Source of the DNA: Streptomyces olivaceoviridis
Lineage (GTDB): Bacteria > Actinomycetota > Actinomycetes > Streptomycetales > Streptomycetaceae
DNA length: 46,169 bases
Assembly: GCF_014650115.1 (NCBI RefSeq)
Contig: NZ_BMUI01000045.1
Coordinates: 1 to 46,169 of the forward strand
Direction of reading: 5' to 3'
A program made the translations under genes and the position numbers. This document shows positions 21,698 through 30,820 of the stretch, piece by piece (position 1 is the stretch's first letter; every line of letters starts with the position of its first letter). Under the pieces are notes generated by a model. It ran no database searches and was not told the DNA's origin. It saw only the letters and a program-made list of their open reading frames with translations.

Positions 21698-22083
21698 TCA
21701 GCCGAGGTCGCGCACCTTGATGGTGTGGATGCCGCGGCCGTGGGTGGCCGCGTACAGGGTCCTGCCTTCGGGGCTCAGCTTCAGCTGGAGCACGGCGACG
21801 GCCGGGAGGCCGCCGACCCGCTGCCACTTGGTACGGCCGGGCGCGCGGTAGACGACGCCCAGGTCGGTGGGGACGGCGAGGCCGCCGTTCGGCGTGACGA
21901 CCGCGGAGTCGGCCGGCACGTCGGGCAGGTCGGCGGAGATGTCCTTCCAGGTGGTTCCTCCGTCGGTGGACTCGAAGACGTGGCCGACGCCGGCGCCGGG
22001 GCCCTCGGTCCAGTGCCGGGAGAAGCCGTTGACCGCGAGGAAGACGTGGTCGGCGTTCTCCGGGTCGACGGCGAAGCCGCTAG
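21698..22083 (-). pseudogene. C-terminal remnant of a BNR/WD40-like repeat protein
   Basis: The minus strand encodes about 128 residues with two beta-propeller repeats of the BNR type: VFESTDGGTTWKDISADLP, then YRAPGRTKWQRVGGLP and a final LSPEGRTLYAATHGRGI. Intact secreted members have many hundred residues and a signal peptide. Here the N-terminal part is gone, and the frame begins exactly where the MFS gene ends. No start codon or ribosome binding site is present. The last 20 or so residues of the MFS protein are read from the same DNA in another frame, so a deletion probably joined the two genes. Confidence 0.65.
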
Positions 22084-23558
22084 CCGACCCGGTCGCGTCG
22101 GCGACGGCGGACAGCGGGCCGGTCGGTCCCGGTCCCGCTGCCGCGGGCGGCGGCGCGGGCCGGGCCGTCGGGCAGGGTGAAGGTGAAGACCGCCGTCGCC
22201 GCCGCGATCGCGGCGAGGGCGAGATACGCGTGCTGGTACGCGCTGACGGGTGGTGCCGCGCCGGTGTCCGGCGGGGTGCCGAGGACGAGGGCCGTGGTCA
22301 CCGCGGCCGGCGCCAGCGCGCCGCCGGTCTGGCGGACGACGGTGTTCAGCATGGTGGCCTGCGCGAGGTCCGTGCGGTCGACGGTGGCCAGGGAGGCGAC
22401 CGTGGTCGGTATGAAGAAGCAGCCGATGGCGGCCCCGAACAGGAACATGTAGCCCCGGAAGGTCCACACGCCGGTGTCCGCGTCGCAGGTGGCGAGGAGC
22501 ACCAGCACCGCGCTGACCCCGGTCAGGCCGCAGCCGACGATCAGGCGCGGACCGACCCTGGCGTACAGGACGCCGACGATCTGCACGGTCAGCAGGACGC
22601 CGAACGCCTCGGGGAAGGTGGTCAGTCCCGACTCCAGCGCCGTACGGCCCTGGGCCTGCTGGAGGAAGAGAGGGCTCAGGTACAGGGCGCCCATGATGGG
22701 GACAAGGCCGACCAGATTGATCAGGTTGGTGTCCCGGAAGAGCCGGTCGGCGAACAGCCCGAGCCGCAGCAGGGGGTGAGCGGTGCGCAGTTCGACGGCG
22801 ACGGCGGCGGCCAGCAGCACCGCGCCGAGGACGAGGGAGACGAGGACGGCGGCGGAGGTCCAGCCGCGGTTGGGTCCCTCGCTGACGCCGAACATCGCGC
22901 TGCCCAGCGCCCCCGCGCTCAGCAGCAGGCCCGGCAGGTCGAAGCGGCCTGGCCGGCCGCCACGGTCGCCGGCCAGGAACAGGGCGCCGAACAGTACGGC
23001 CGGCAGGCCGACCGGCAGATTGACGTAGAAGACCCACCGCCAGGACAGGTGGTCCACCAGCAGCCCGCCCAGCACGGGGGCGGCGGCCGGGGCGATCTGC
23101 TGCGGAATGATCATGTAGCGGGAGATGCGCACCTGCTCGGCGGAGGTGAACGTGCCGAACAGCAGCGCGGTGGAGGCCGGGAAGAGGACGCCGGCCGACA
23201 ACCCCTGTACGGCACGGTAGACGACGAGCTGGCCGAGTCCCGCCGCCGCCCCGCACAGCAGCGACGAGCCGAGGAAACCGGCCAGGGCGGTCAGCAGGAC
23301 GCGTTTGCCGCCGAATCGCTCGACCAGCCAGGCCGAGGCCGGTATGGCCATGGCCAGGCAGACGGGATAGACGACGACCACCCCGTCCAACGCGGCGGTG
23401 GTCAGCCGGAACTGACGGGCGATCGAGGGCAGGGCCACCGTCGTGATCGCTCCGTCGACGATCGCGATGAACGTCACGCTGACGCACACGACGGGGACGA
23501 CCAGACGCTGGCTGATGCGGGCGGGCAGTGCGGACAGCACGGAGTGACGTCGGCGCAT
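22080..23558 (-). CDS. MFS drug-efflux transporter (DHA2, 14-TM type)
   Basis: The 492-residue membrane protein has repeated hydrophobic segments consistent with 14 helices. MFS signatures include FIAIVDGAITTVALPSIAR in helix 1, ERFGGKRVLL in the loop after helix 2, and YRAVQGLSAGVLFPASTALL with the motif C-like helix following. It resembles EmrB/QacA-type proton antiporters for drugs or metabolites. The basic C-terminal tail (GTGTDRPAVRRRRRDRVG) looks like read-through into the BNR remnant. The start is probably leaderless: TATGCT lies 6 bases before the ATG, within the MarR-type dyad. Confidence 0.88.
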   Translation of the reverse strand: MRRRHSVLSALPARISQRLVVPVVCVSVTFIAIVDGAITTVALPSIARQFRLTTAALDGVVVVYPVCLAMAIPASAWLVERFGGKRVLLTALAGFLGSSLLCGAAAGLGQLVVYRAVQGLSAGVLFPASTALLFGTFTSAEQVRISRYMIIPQQIAPAAAPVLGGLLVDHLSWRWVFYVNLPVGLPAVLFGALFLAGDRGGRPGRFDLPGLLLSAGALGSAMFGVSEGPNRGWTSAAVLVSLVLGAVLLAAAVAVELRTAHPLLRLGLFADRLFRDTNLINLVGLVPIMGALYLSPLFLQQAQGRTALESGLTTFPEAFGVLLTVQIVGVLYARVGPRLIVGCGLTGVSAVLVLLATCDADTGVWTFRGYMFLFGAAIGCFFIPTTVASLATVDRTDLAQATMLNTVVRQTGGALAPAAVTTALVLGTPPDTGAAPPVSAYQHAYLALAAIAAATAVFTFTLPDGPARAAARGSGTGTDRPAVRRRRRDRVG

Positions 23559-23596
23559 ATGCTGAGCATACGCACTATGTGCTTACTCAGCATATG
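23556..23596. promoter_or_regulatory. MarR-type operator dyad between the MFS and marR genes
   Basis: Perfect 11-bp inverted arms, CATATGCTGAG (23556-23566) and CTCAGCATATG (23586-23596), are separated by 19 bases. The left arm includes the MFS start codon and its -10 region. Local A/T content is far above that of the neighbours. Confidence 0.75.
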
Positions 23597-23631
23597 GCTT
23601 CCATACTGCGGGACAGGGGAGACTGGGCACC

Positions 23632-24063
23632 ATGGCAGTGCAGGGCAGCAGCGACATCCTGGTCGACGAGCTCTACGAGACGACGTACCGGCTACGGCAG
23701 TTCGTGGAGGCCCGGTTGAGGGAGAAGGGGGCCTCCGTGGCCCGGCTGCGCGCCATGCGCATGCTGGCCTCCGCCCCGAAGCCGCTGCGGATGCGGGACC
23801 TGAGCGAGATAGCGGGCATCGCGGCCCGTACCGCCACCACGATCGTGGACAGCCTGGAGCGCGACGGGCTCGTGGAGCGGGTACGCCACCCACAGGACCG
23901 GCGCGCCTTCCTGGTGCGGCTCACCGACGAGGGGCTGCGCTGCCACCGCGAGGCGGAGGAGATCGACCGCCTCGCCCTCGCCGAGGCGACCGCCGCCCTG
24001 AACGCGGACGACCGCGCACAACTGCGGGCGCTGCTGGGGCGCATCCGCGACCACACCGCCTGA
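23632..24063 (+). CDS. MarR-family regulator of the divergent efflux gene
   Basis: The 143-residue winged-helix protein has the helix-turn-helix RMRDLSEIAGIAARTATTIVDSLERDGLV and the wing VRHPQDRRAFLVRLTDEG, both standard for MarR. GGGGAGA lies before the ATG. It is divergent from the MFS gene, with a perfect dyad in the 73-base gap, so it most likely represses the transporter and itself until a ligand binds. The ligand is unknown. Confidence 0.9.
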   Translation: MAVQGSSDILVDELYETTYRLRQFVEARLREKGASVARLRAMRMLASAPKPLRMRDLSEIAGIAARTATTIVDSLERDGLVERVRHPQDRRAFLVRLTDEGLRCHREAEEIDRLALAEATAALNADDRAQLRALLGRIRDHTA

Positions 24064-24211
24064 CGGAGTCGCCCCGACCGGGTGCGGGTACCGCGCGCCC
24101 ACCCGCCTTCCGCTACCCGCGCGCCGCTGGAGCGCCGGCTCGCCGGGCAGTCCGGCTGCCCGGCGGGAGGGGTGGGATCCCGGTGGTCACCCCGCCGTAC
24201 CGCCCGGACGG

Positions 24212-24967
24212 CTATCCGTGGTGCGGGCCGGGTCGGGTGGTGTCGTTCGGGGTGGTGGCGGGTTTGGTGTGGAGAACTTCGCGGGCCTGTTCGGCGGCGC
24301 GGGTGATGCTCTCGCTGATGAAGTCGAGAAAGCGGGCGATGTTCTCCAGACGGGCGGCGGCGGGGGTGTGGGACCCGAGGACGGTGACGCCCCGGCGTGC
24401 GGTTTCGACGAGCTGGTCGTTGGCGCGGGCGCTGGCGATCGTCGCCTGGTAGAAGAGTTCGTCGTCGACGACGTAGCGGTCGCGGCGGCGTTCGTCGCGC
24501 TCCCGGCGGACCAGGCTCTGGCCCTCCAGGAAGGTGATCGCCTTGGAGACGGACGCCGGGCTGACCTGGAGGCGCTGGGCGAGTCCGGACGCGGTGAGGC
24601 TGCCCGCGTCGGTGGTGAACAGGCAGGTCAGCACCCGGGCCGTCATCTTGGGCAGCCCCGAGGCCATGAGGACGGTGGTGAGCGCCTCCTCGTACTCGGC
24701 CACGGCCTCCGCGTCGCGTCCGTGCGACTGGGGGACCGACTGCGGGTCCAGGGAGGAGGCGGGCCTGCGCCGGCGTGCGCGGCGTTCGGTGGCGCGGTGG
24801 GCCAGCTCGGCGCGGTAGGCGGCGGGGCCGCCGTTGCGCATCACCTCACGGGTGATCGTGGAGGTCGGACGGCCGAGGCGCCGGGCGATCTCTGCGTAGG
24901 CGAGACCGTCGGCCAGCCCCAGCGCGATCTGCTGGCGTTCCTGCTGAGTGAGCCTGCCTCCCGGCAA
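24212..24967 (-). CDS. GbsR/MarR-type regulator with an N-terminal IS30-like helix-turn-helix
   Basis: The 251-residue protein has two DNA-binding parts. Residues 1-50 (RLTQQERQQIALGLADGLAY, then EIARRLGRPTSTITREVMRN) match the helix-turn-helix found at the start of IS30-type transposases. After a basic linker, residues 85-215 form a GbsR-like winged helix (MTARVLTCLFTTDAGSLTAS, then LAQRLQVSPASVSKAITFLE, then RRERDERRRDRYVV). No transposase catalytic domain is present, so this is a regulator, not an insertion sequence. It is divergent from the DUF4097 gene across a 235-base A/T-richer region of repeated TTGC/GCAA elements. Confidence 0.85.
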   Translation of the reverse strand: MPGGRLTQQERQQIALGLADGLAYAEIARRLGRPTSTITREVMRNGGPAAYRAELAHRATERRARRRRPASSLDPQSVPQSHGRDAEAVAEYEEALTTVLMASGLPKMTARVLTCLFTTDAGSLTASGLAQRLQVSPASVSKAITFLEGQSLVRRERDERRRDRYVVDDELFYQATIASARANDQLVETARRGVTVLGSHTPAAARLENIARFLDFISESITRAAEQAREVLHTKPATTPNDTTRPGPHHG

Positions 24968-25031
24968 CGGGGCCTCCTCGGGGGTCGTGCACGGCGGTTA
25001 CCGGGCCCACCATAGCGTTCACCACTGCTCC

Positions 25032-25179
25032 ATTGCAATGAAGACGGAGGGGTGTCGTTGCGTTACCAATGGAGCCGTTGCAACACTTTAATGCCTTCTA
25101 GCTGCACGAATGCAGATCAGATGCAACAAGTACGTTGTTGAGAATTGGAAAGCAACGTAGCGTTTCCGTTGTCGGAAAC
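25032..25179. promoter_or_regulatory. Multi-operator promoter region before the DUF4097 gene
   Basis: TTGTTG (25135-25140), 17 bases, TAGCGT (25158-25163) makes a good rightward promoter. Dyads cluster around it: the palindrome CATTGCAATG near 25032; CAACAA/TTGTTG (25124-25140) on the -35 box; TACGTTG/CAACGTA (25131-25137, 25153-25159) flanking the spacer; and GTTTCCG/CGGAAAC (25162-25179) at the start of the transcript. The TTGC/GCAA theme recurs in CCGTTGCAAC near 25075. Confidence 0.6.
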
Positions 25180-25202
25180 AAGAACGAACACGGGAGAGCA
25201 CG

Positions 25203-25868
25203 ATGCAGAAGTTCGACACCGCCGCCCCGGTCACCGCCGTCGTCGACATCCCCGCCGGCCGCGTCCAGTTCATCGCCTCGGACCGCGCCGACACCACGGT
25301 CGAGGTCCGGCCCGCCGACCCGTCCAAGAGCCGTGACGCCAAGGCCGCCGAGCAGACCACCGTCACCTACACCGACGGTGTCCTGCGGATCACGGCCCCG
25401 GCCGGCGGCAACCAGCTCTTCGGTCCCTCCGGCTCCCTGGAGGTCACCGTCCAGCTGCCCGCCGGCTCCGGCATCGAGGGCAAGGCCGCCGGCGCCGAGT
25501 TCCGGGGCGTCGGACGCCTCGGGGACGTCGCCTTCGACGGGGCGTACCGCCGGATCAAGGTCGACGAGGCCGCGAGCGTCCGCCTCACCGCGCTCGACGG
25601 CGACGTGGAGGTCGGCCGGCTGAACGGTTCGGCGGACATCAGCACCGCCAGGGGCGACATCCGGATCAGCGAGGCCGCGCACGGGACGGTCGTGCTCCGC
25701 ACCCAGTCCGGCGACATCTCGGTCACCGCCGCCGACGGCGTCTCGGCGACCCTGGACGCCGAGACCGGCCGCGGTCGCGTACACAACGCCCTCAGGAACG
25801 ACGGCACCGCCGCACTGGACATCCGCGCCACCACCTCCCACGGTGACATCTCCGCGCGCAGCCTCTGA
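25203..25868 (+). CDS. DUF4097 beta-strand repeat protein
   Basis: The 221-residue protein is almost entirely short beta strands in a right-handed-helix-like repeat (VEVGRLNGSADISTARGDI, then VVLRTQSGDISVTAADGV), typical of DUF4097 adhesin-like proteins. There is no signal peptide, so it is predicted to be cytoplasmic. GGGAGAG lies 5 bases before the ATG. The divergent GbsR-type regulator probably controls it, a pairing often seen in streptomycetes. The biochemical role of the family is unknown. Confidence 0.85.
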   Translation: MQKFDTAAPVTAVVDIPAGRVQFIASDRADTTVEVRPADPSKSRDAKAAEQTTVTYTDGVLRITAPAGGNQLFGPSGSLEVTVQLPAGSGIEGKAAGAEFRGVGRLGDVAFDGAYRRIKVDEAASVRLTALDGDVEVGRLNGSADISTARGDIRISEAAHGTVVLRTQSGDISVTAADGVSATLDAETGRGRVHNALRNDGTAALDIRATTSHGDISARSL

Positions 25869-26051
25869 AGGAGTGGCGCCAGGACCGTCCGGCCGCCGCC
25901 GAGGACCCGGCCGGCGGTCCCGGTGCCCACGGGGCGCGCCACGACGGCCGCTCCGTGCCCTCCTTCTCCGACCACCATGGCCGCCAGGCATGGCGGACCA
26001 CTCGCCGGCGGGCGGCGCCCGTGCCACGGCTCGGGCCAGGTCGTCAAGTCG

Positions 26052-26582
26052 TCAAGTCGTCAGGACCAGCCAGCGCCGGCCGTCGATGAGTTCCCGGGCC
26101 GCGTCGAGGTGGCCGGCGTGGCACGCCGTCTCGGTGATGACGTGCAGCAGGACGTCGCGCAGGGTGTGCAGGTGCGGTTCACCGAACAGGTCGTGGGGCC
26201 ACCAGGCCAACCCGGCGTCGGCAGGGGTGCCGGTGATCACGGCATCGGCGAGTTCCGTCTCCTGCCTGTACCGGTCGAGCACGTCGACGGCCGAGACCTC
26301 CGGGGCCACCTGCCACGCTTCGTCGCCGCTCGTCAGACCACGGATGACCTCCTCGTCCCCGGTGAGGACCGCGCGGAACCAGAACCGCTCCACGTCCAGC
26401 GCGAGGTGCTGGACCAGTCCCAGGCAGTGCCATCCGGAGGGCAGCACGGGCCGGCGCAGATCCTTCGCGTCGAGCCCGTCGAGGATGCCGAGGACGTGGC
26501 GCCGCTGTCCGTCCAGGGCCCGGAGAAGTGCCCTGACCTCAGCGTCCGGAGTTGTCTCACGCAGACTTTCGGTCACGGTCAC
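26052..26582 (-). CDS. DinB/DUF664 family protein
   Basis: The 176-residue four-helix-bundle protein has the DinB-like metal-binding histidine pattern: HCLGLVQHLALDVERFWF, then a C-terminal TETACHAGHLDAARELIDG. The HAGHLD motif is the hallmark. Family members are thiol-linked transferases, often using mycothiol in actinobacteria. The start is GTG at 26582, or an in-frame GTG at 26576. Its stop lies in a short tandem GTCAAGTC repeat (26044-26064). Confidence 0.8.
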   Translation of the reverse strand: MTVTESLRETTPDAEVRALLRALDGQRRHVLGILDGLDAKDLRRPVLPSGWHCLGLVQHLALDVERFWFRAVLTGDEEVIRGLTSGDEAWQVAPEVSAVDVLDRYRQETELADAVITGTPADAGLAWWPHDLFGEPHLHTLRDVLLHVITETACHAGHLDAARELIDGRRWLVLTT

Positions 26583-26828
26583 CCAGGATCGCCGAAACCC
26601 CGTGGCCGTGCGGTCAGTTCCCCGAAGTCGCCCTCCACTCCGGGAGGAGGTGGGACATCCGACTCCGTTGCCGCTGCGGACGCCATCCCCCCAGGCTCGG
26701 CGATCATTGTCACAGTGCGCACCACGGCGGCGCTGACCTGCGGCTTTGTAGGGTGGTGAGGGCGGGGTGTGCCGCGTCCGTGCGGCGGGCCGGGGCCCTG
26801 CCCGCTTCGATGCCTGGTGGAGGGCCGT

Positions 26829-29675
26829 GTGGACCGCTTCCTACAGCCGCGGATGTCGGCTCGTGCCGACGGCGTGCAACCACGTGTACGGGGCCGTGAC
26901 GAGGAGCTCGCCTTCCTCGGCGCACGTTTCGACGCGTTGGCCGAAGGCCGCGGCGGTGTCGTGTGCATCGAGGGTCTTCCCGGGAGCGGCAAGACGCGTC
27001 TGCTCGCGGAAGTGCAGCGCATGGCGGTCGAGCGCAGGCTGCGTCTGTTCCGGGGAGGCGCGGATCCCGACGGCCAGTTCGTTCCGCTCGGGCCGCTGCT
27101 GGACGGGCTGTCGACGGGCTCGGGTTCGTTGTTCGACGTGGACAGGCTGCGGAGTCTGGCCGCGGCCCCCGAGCAGCGGTTCTGGTTGTTGCAGGAGTTG
27201 CAGGACCGGCTGGAGCAGGTGGCGCTGGACACGCCCTTGGTGATCACGATGGACGACGTCCAGTGGCTGGACGACGTGACCCTGCTGGCGCTGCGGACCT
27301 TGTCGGTCCGGTTGTCGGCCCACGCCATCCTGTGGGTGGTGACCGTACGCAGCACCGTGGTCGCGCCGGGCGTCCGTACGATGATCGACCACCTGGAGAG
27401 CATCGGGGGACACCGGCTCCCGCTCGGTCCGCTGCCGGACACCGCGGTCACGGGGATCGCGGAGGACGTGCTGGGAGCCGTGCCCGACGAGGCCACACTG
27501 AGTGTGGTGCGGCGGGCCGAGGGCGTGCCCCTGCTGGTGGTGGAGCTGTTGCGCGGCTTGCGCGAGGAGCGGGCCGTCACCGTCACCGACGGCGTGGCGG
27601 TGCTGACGGGGCCGGCCCTGCCGACGGGTTTCCAGGGTTCGGTGCGCCGGCATCTCGACCAGATCTCCCCACAGGCCAGGGAGGTCGTACGGGCCGCCGC
27701 CGCGGTGGGCCGTACGGTCACCGTCGGTCTCCTGGCCGAGTTGCTCGGCACGCCGACCGCGGCACTGATCGGGCCGGTTCAGGAGGCTCTGGACGCGTCG
27801 CTGTTCGTCGAGGAGGGCGAGCGTCTGCTGTTCCGTCACGACCTGTTCCGCGAAGCCGTGGAAGGCAGCCTTCCGGTGGCGGTGCGCAAAGCGGTGCGGC
27901 GGCACGCGGCCGACGTCCTGCTGCGGCGTGGCGCGCCGGTGACCGAGGTGGCCGCCCTGCTCGCGGACAGTGCCGAGGCGGGTGACCGGGTGGCCGTGGA
28001 ACTGCTGCGGCAGGCCGCCGCGGAACTGTCGGCGTCCGCTCCGTCGTCGGCCCTGGCGCTCAGCCGGCGGGCCCTGGAGCTCACGGACGGAGGGGCCGCG
28101 GAGCGTCCTGTGATCATCGCGGAGACGGTGCTGCTGTTCTGGCAGGCCGGGCAGGCGGCCGAGGGGCGGGCGCTCGCCGCCGCCGCGCTGCCGGGAACGA
28201 TGGCGCCGGAGGCCGAGGCGCAGGTCCGTCTGGGGCTGGCCCGGGTGTCGAGTCAGTACGACTTCACGGAAGCCGTCCGTCAGGCGCGTGCCGGAGCCGC
28301 CCTGGCCGGTGCGGCACCCGCGTTGCGGGCCCAGTTGCTGGCCCTGGAGTGTCTGAACCTCTCGATGGTCGGGGACTTCCGGGCGACCGCCGACGCGGTG
28401 GCCGAGGCGCTGGACGCCGCCGACGACGCGGGGGACGGGGCCGCCCGGGCGACCGCGGTGGCGGTCGATTCGGTGGTGTGGTTCTACCGGCTGGACTGGG
28501 ACCGGGCCTTCGCCCTCGCCGAGGACGCGGCCCGGCTGGCCGCCGACGTGGGTATCGCGCACTCCTTGTGGGTGCCGGAGGCCCTGTGGAAGGCGTTCCT
28601 GCTGAACGCGGCGGCCCGCGTGGAGGAGGCGCTGGAGGAGTCCGCGTCCGGCGTCCGCGAGACCCGGCGGCAGGGCCAGGCCGCGGCGATGAGTCTGTGG
28701 CTGAGCAACCGGTGCCGGGTACTGCTGGACGCCGGCCGGCTGGAGGACGCGCGAGCGGAGGCGGAGGCGGCGGCGGCCATGGTCCAGGACCTCGGCCTGG
28801 GCAACTTCGCCGACGCGACCGTCCTCTACACGCTGCTGCGCGTCGCCGTGCACACCGACGACCGCGAGGCGGTGCGGGCCTACGCCGCCGATGTGCGCGA
28901 CCGCATGATCGCCGATCCCGCGCTCCTGGTGCGCAATGTGGGGTCCTGGCTGCTGGCGCTGGTCGCGGACTACGAGGGCCGTCCCGATCGGGCCATGGAG
29001 GTCCTGTCCGAGGCGGTCAGCACGTTCGGCCTGGTGGGTCCCTCGCTGGCGAGTCCGGACGATCCCGCCGACACCGTCGTCTTCGTCCGCCTGGCGCTGC
29101 GGGCGGGGGCGACCGGGCGCGCCGCCGAAGCGGTGGCGACGGCCGAGCTGCGGGCGGAGCGCAATCCCCGCTTCCCGGTCCTGGCGGCCGTCGCCGCGCA
29201 CGCCCGCGGGCTGCTCGACAACGACCTGGCCGTCCTGCTGCGCGCCGTCGAGCTGTACGAGGGCGTTCCCCGGCTGCTGCCCCGGGCGTCCGCGCTCGAA
29301 GACGCGGGCCGCAAGCTCGCCTCGCGGCGCGCCGCCGAGGCCGTCCCGCACCTGGACGCCGCGCTCAACCTCTACACGCAGGCGGGCGCCGAACGGGATG
29401 CCGCGCGCGTCCGGCGCCGGCTGCGTGCCGTGGGTGCCCCCCGGCGCCGTACGTCGTCCCGGAGGCTCGCCGCCGCCTGGCCCGAGCTGACCGCCTCGGA
29501 GGTGGCGGTGGTCCGGCTGGTGGCCCAGGGGCTGACGAACGGCCGGACCGCCGAGCACCTGGGCATCTCCCCGCACACGGTCAGCTCGCACCTGCGGCAC
29601 GCGTTCACCAAGCTGGACATCACCTCGCGGGTCGAACTCGCCCGGCTCGCCGCCGAGCGGGAACACGCTGAGTAG
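26829..29675 (+). CDS. LAL-type LuxR transcriptional regulator
   Basis: This is about 948 residues from the GTG at 26829, chosen because GGAGGG lies 4 bases upstream; ATG 26853 and GTG 26769 are alternatives. The order is: Walker A (IEGLPGSGKT), Walker B (LVITMDDVQWLDD), a winged-helix-like linker, long helical repeats, and a C-terminal LuxR helix-turn-helix (LTASEVAVVRLVAQGLTNG, then TVSSHLRHAFTKLDITSR). It is a second intact LAL, from a different branch than the one at 6069. No target is obvious; the AraC gene follows at 29780. Confidence 0.9.
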   Translation: MDRFLQPRMSARADGVQPRVRGRDEELAFLGARFDALAEGRGGVVCIEGLPGSGKTRLLAEVQRMAVERRLRLFRGGADPDGQFVPLGPLLDGLSTGSGSLFDVDRLRSLAAAPEQRFWLLQELQDRLEQVALDTPLVITMDDVQWLDDVTLLALRTLSVRLSAHAILWVVTVRSTVVAPGVRTMIDHLESIGGHRLPLGPLPDTAVTGIAEDVLGAVPDEATLSVVRRAEGVPLLVVELLRGLREERAVTVTDGVAVLTGPALPTGFQGSVRRHLDQISPQAREVVRAAAAVGRTVTVGLLAELLGTPTAALIGPVQEALDASLFVEEGERLLFRHDLFREAVEGSLPVAVRKAVRRHAADVLLRRGAPVTEVAALLADSAEAGDRVAVELLRQAAAELSASAPSSALALSRRALELTDGGAAERPVIIAETVLLFWQAGQAAEGRALAAAALPGTMAPEAEAQVRLGLARVSSQYDFTEAVRQARAGAALAGAAPALRAQLLALECLNLSMVGDFRATADAVAEALDAADDAGDGAARATAVAVDSVVWFYRLDWDRAFALAEDAARLAADVGIAHSLWVPEALWKAFLLNAAARVEEALEESASGVRETRRQGQAAAMSLWLSNRCRVLLDAGRLEDARAEAEAAAAMVQDLGLGNFADATVLYTLLRVAVHTDDREAVRAYAADVRDRMIADPALLVRNVGSWLLALVADYEGRPDRAMEVLSEAVSTFGLVGPSLASPDDPADTVVFVRLALRAGATGRAAEAVATAELRAERNPRFPVLAAVAAHARGLLDNDLAVLLRAVELYEGVPRLLPRASALEDAGRKLASRRAAEAVPHLDAALNLYTQAGAERDAARVRRRLRAVGAPRRRTSSRRLAAAWPELTASEVAVVRLVAQGLTNGRTAEHLGISPHTVSSHLRHAFTKLDITSRVELARLAAEREHAE

Positions 29676-29685
29676 TCGCTCCGTA

Positions 29686-29727
29686 TCCCACGACCGCTTC
29701 CGCGATCGGCGCGGATCGTGGGAAGCG
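29686..29727 (+). terminator. Overlapping dyads after the LAL gene
   Basis: TCCCACGA (29686-29693) pairs with TCGTGGGA (29716-29723), and CGCTTCC (29695-29701) pairs with GGAAGCG (29721-29727). The two stems are mutually exclusive. The element starts 10 bases after the LAL stop and could terminate it, or switch between two forms in the AraC leader. Confidence 0.45.
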
Positions 29728-29779
29728 CGCGGTACGCGCCGGTCGTGAAGCTCGTCTGGAAAGAAAGCGAGACGACTTC

Positions 29780-30772
29780 ATGGCTTTGCCTCCGTCCGTC
29801 CCGGACGCGTGCGACGACGCGGACAGCTTCTACACCACTGACGCGCTGCCGCCCGGTGCGGACAGGCAGGGCTACTGGCGCGACGCATGGTCCCGGACCT
29901 TCGGGACCGTCAGCCTCTCCCTCCCGCACGACGCGTACTCGGGCACCATCCACACCACACCGCTCGGCCCTCTGCGGAGCGTCACCGTGACCGGCGACCG
30001 CCTGTCCGTGCGGCGCGGCCCCCAGCACATCGCCGCCGGGCCGGAGAGCGCGCACGTGGTGGTGAACGTCCTGGCGACAGGCGTCGCCCGGATCGAGCAG
30101 GACGGCCGGGACACCCGCCTGGGCCCGGGGGACGTCGTGGTCTACGACACGGCGCGCCCCCTCCGCCTGGACATCCCGGAGTCGTTCCAGGCGCATTCCC
30201 TCGTCCTGCGCCGACGCGACCTGGGCCTGAGCGCGCGACAGACAGCCGACATCACGGCCACCCCGCTCGGCCCCGGCACACCGGTGGGCACCTTGATGTC
30301 TCCGTTCATCACCAGGCTCGTCGACAAGGCGGGCACACTTCCCTCGCGCACCCGTGAGCTGGTGGCCCACACCACGCTGAATCTGCTCGCCACGCTGATC
30401 GACGAACGGATCGGCAGCACGCGCCAGGGACCTCGGGGCGGCGGCAACCGCGCCCTGCTGGAACGCGTCCGGACGTTCATCGACGAACACCTCACCGATC
30501 CCGCGCTCTCCCCCGTGATGATCGCCCGCGCCCATCACATCTCGCCGCGCTACCTGCACAAGCTCTTCGAGGGGGAGAGCACCACCGTGAGCGGCTTCGT
30601 CCGGCAGCGCCGGCTGGAGGCGAGCCGACGCGACATGACGCGCCACGCCGGCAGGACGATCGCCACCGTGGCACATCAGTACGGCTTCGCCAGCGCCTCC
30701 CACTTCAGCAGAGCGTTCCGCGCGCAGTACGGCGTCTCCCCCGCCGAGTGGCGCACCGCCCAGCAGTCGTGA
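29780..30772 (+). CDS. AraC-family regulator
   Basis: The 330-residue protein has an N-terminal AraC-binding-like (cupin-type) sensor domain including VARIEQDGRDTRLGPGDVVVYD, and a C-terminal double helix-turn-helix (about 225-325). The latter contains ISPRYLHKLFEGESTTVSGF and the signature YGFASASHFSRAFRAQYGVSPAEWR. The ATG at 29780 is weakly supported by an upstream purine run (GAAAGCGAG). A hydrolase-like gene follows after 48 bases in the same direction, so it may regulate its own operon. Confidence 0.88.
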   Translation: MALPPSVPDACDDADSFYTTDALPPGADRQGYWRDAWSRTFGTVSLSLPHDAYSGTIHTTPLGPLRSVTVTGDRLSVRRGPQHIAAGPESAHVVVNVLATGVARIEQDGRDTRLGPGDVVVYDTARPLRLDIPESFQAHSLVLRRRDLGLSARQTADITATPLGPGTPVGTLMSPFITRLVDKAGTLPSRTRELVAHTTLNLLATLIDERIGSTRQGPRGGGNRALLERVRTFIDEHLTDPALSPVMIARAHHISPRYLHKLFEGESTTVSGFVRQRRLEASRRDMTRHAGRTIATVAHQYGFASASHFSRAFRAQYGVSPAEWRTAQQS

Positions 30773-30820
30773 CTCGACCGGAACGGCGGCACCGTCCCCC
30801 CACCCATGCCAAGGAGTGAC

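Noticed and set aside
24212..24967. IS30-like insertion sequence
   Set aside because: Only the helix-turn-helix resembles IS30. No DDE catalytic domain, terminal inverted repeats or target duplication are seen, and a GbsR domain follows.
26841..29666. Long minus-strand frame over the second LAL
   Set aside because: Antisense shadow; the plus strand carries Walker A, Walker B and LuxR motifs in order.
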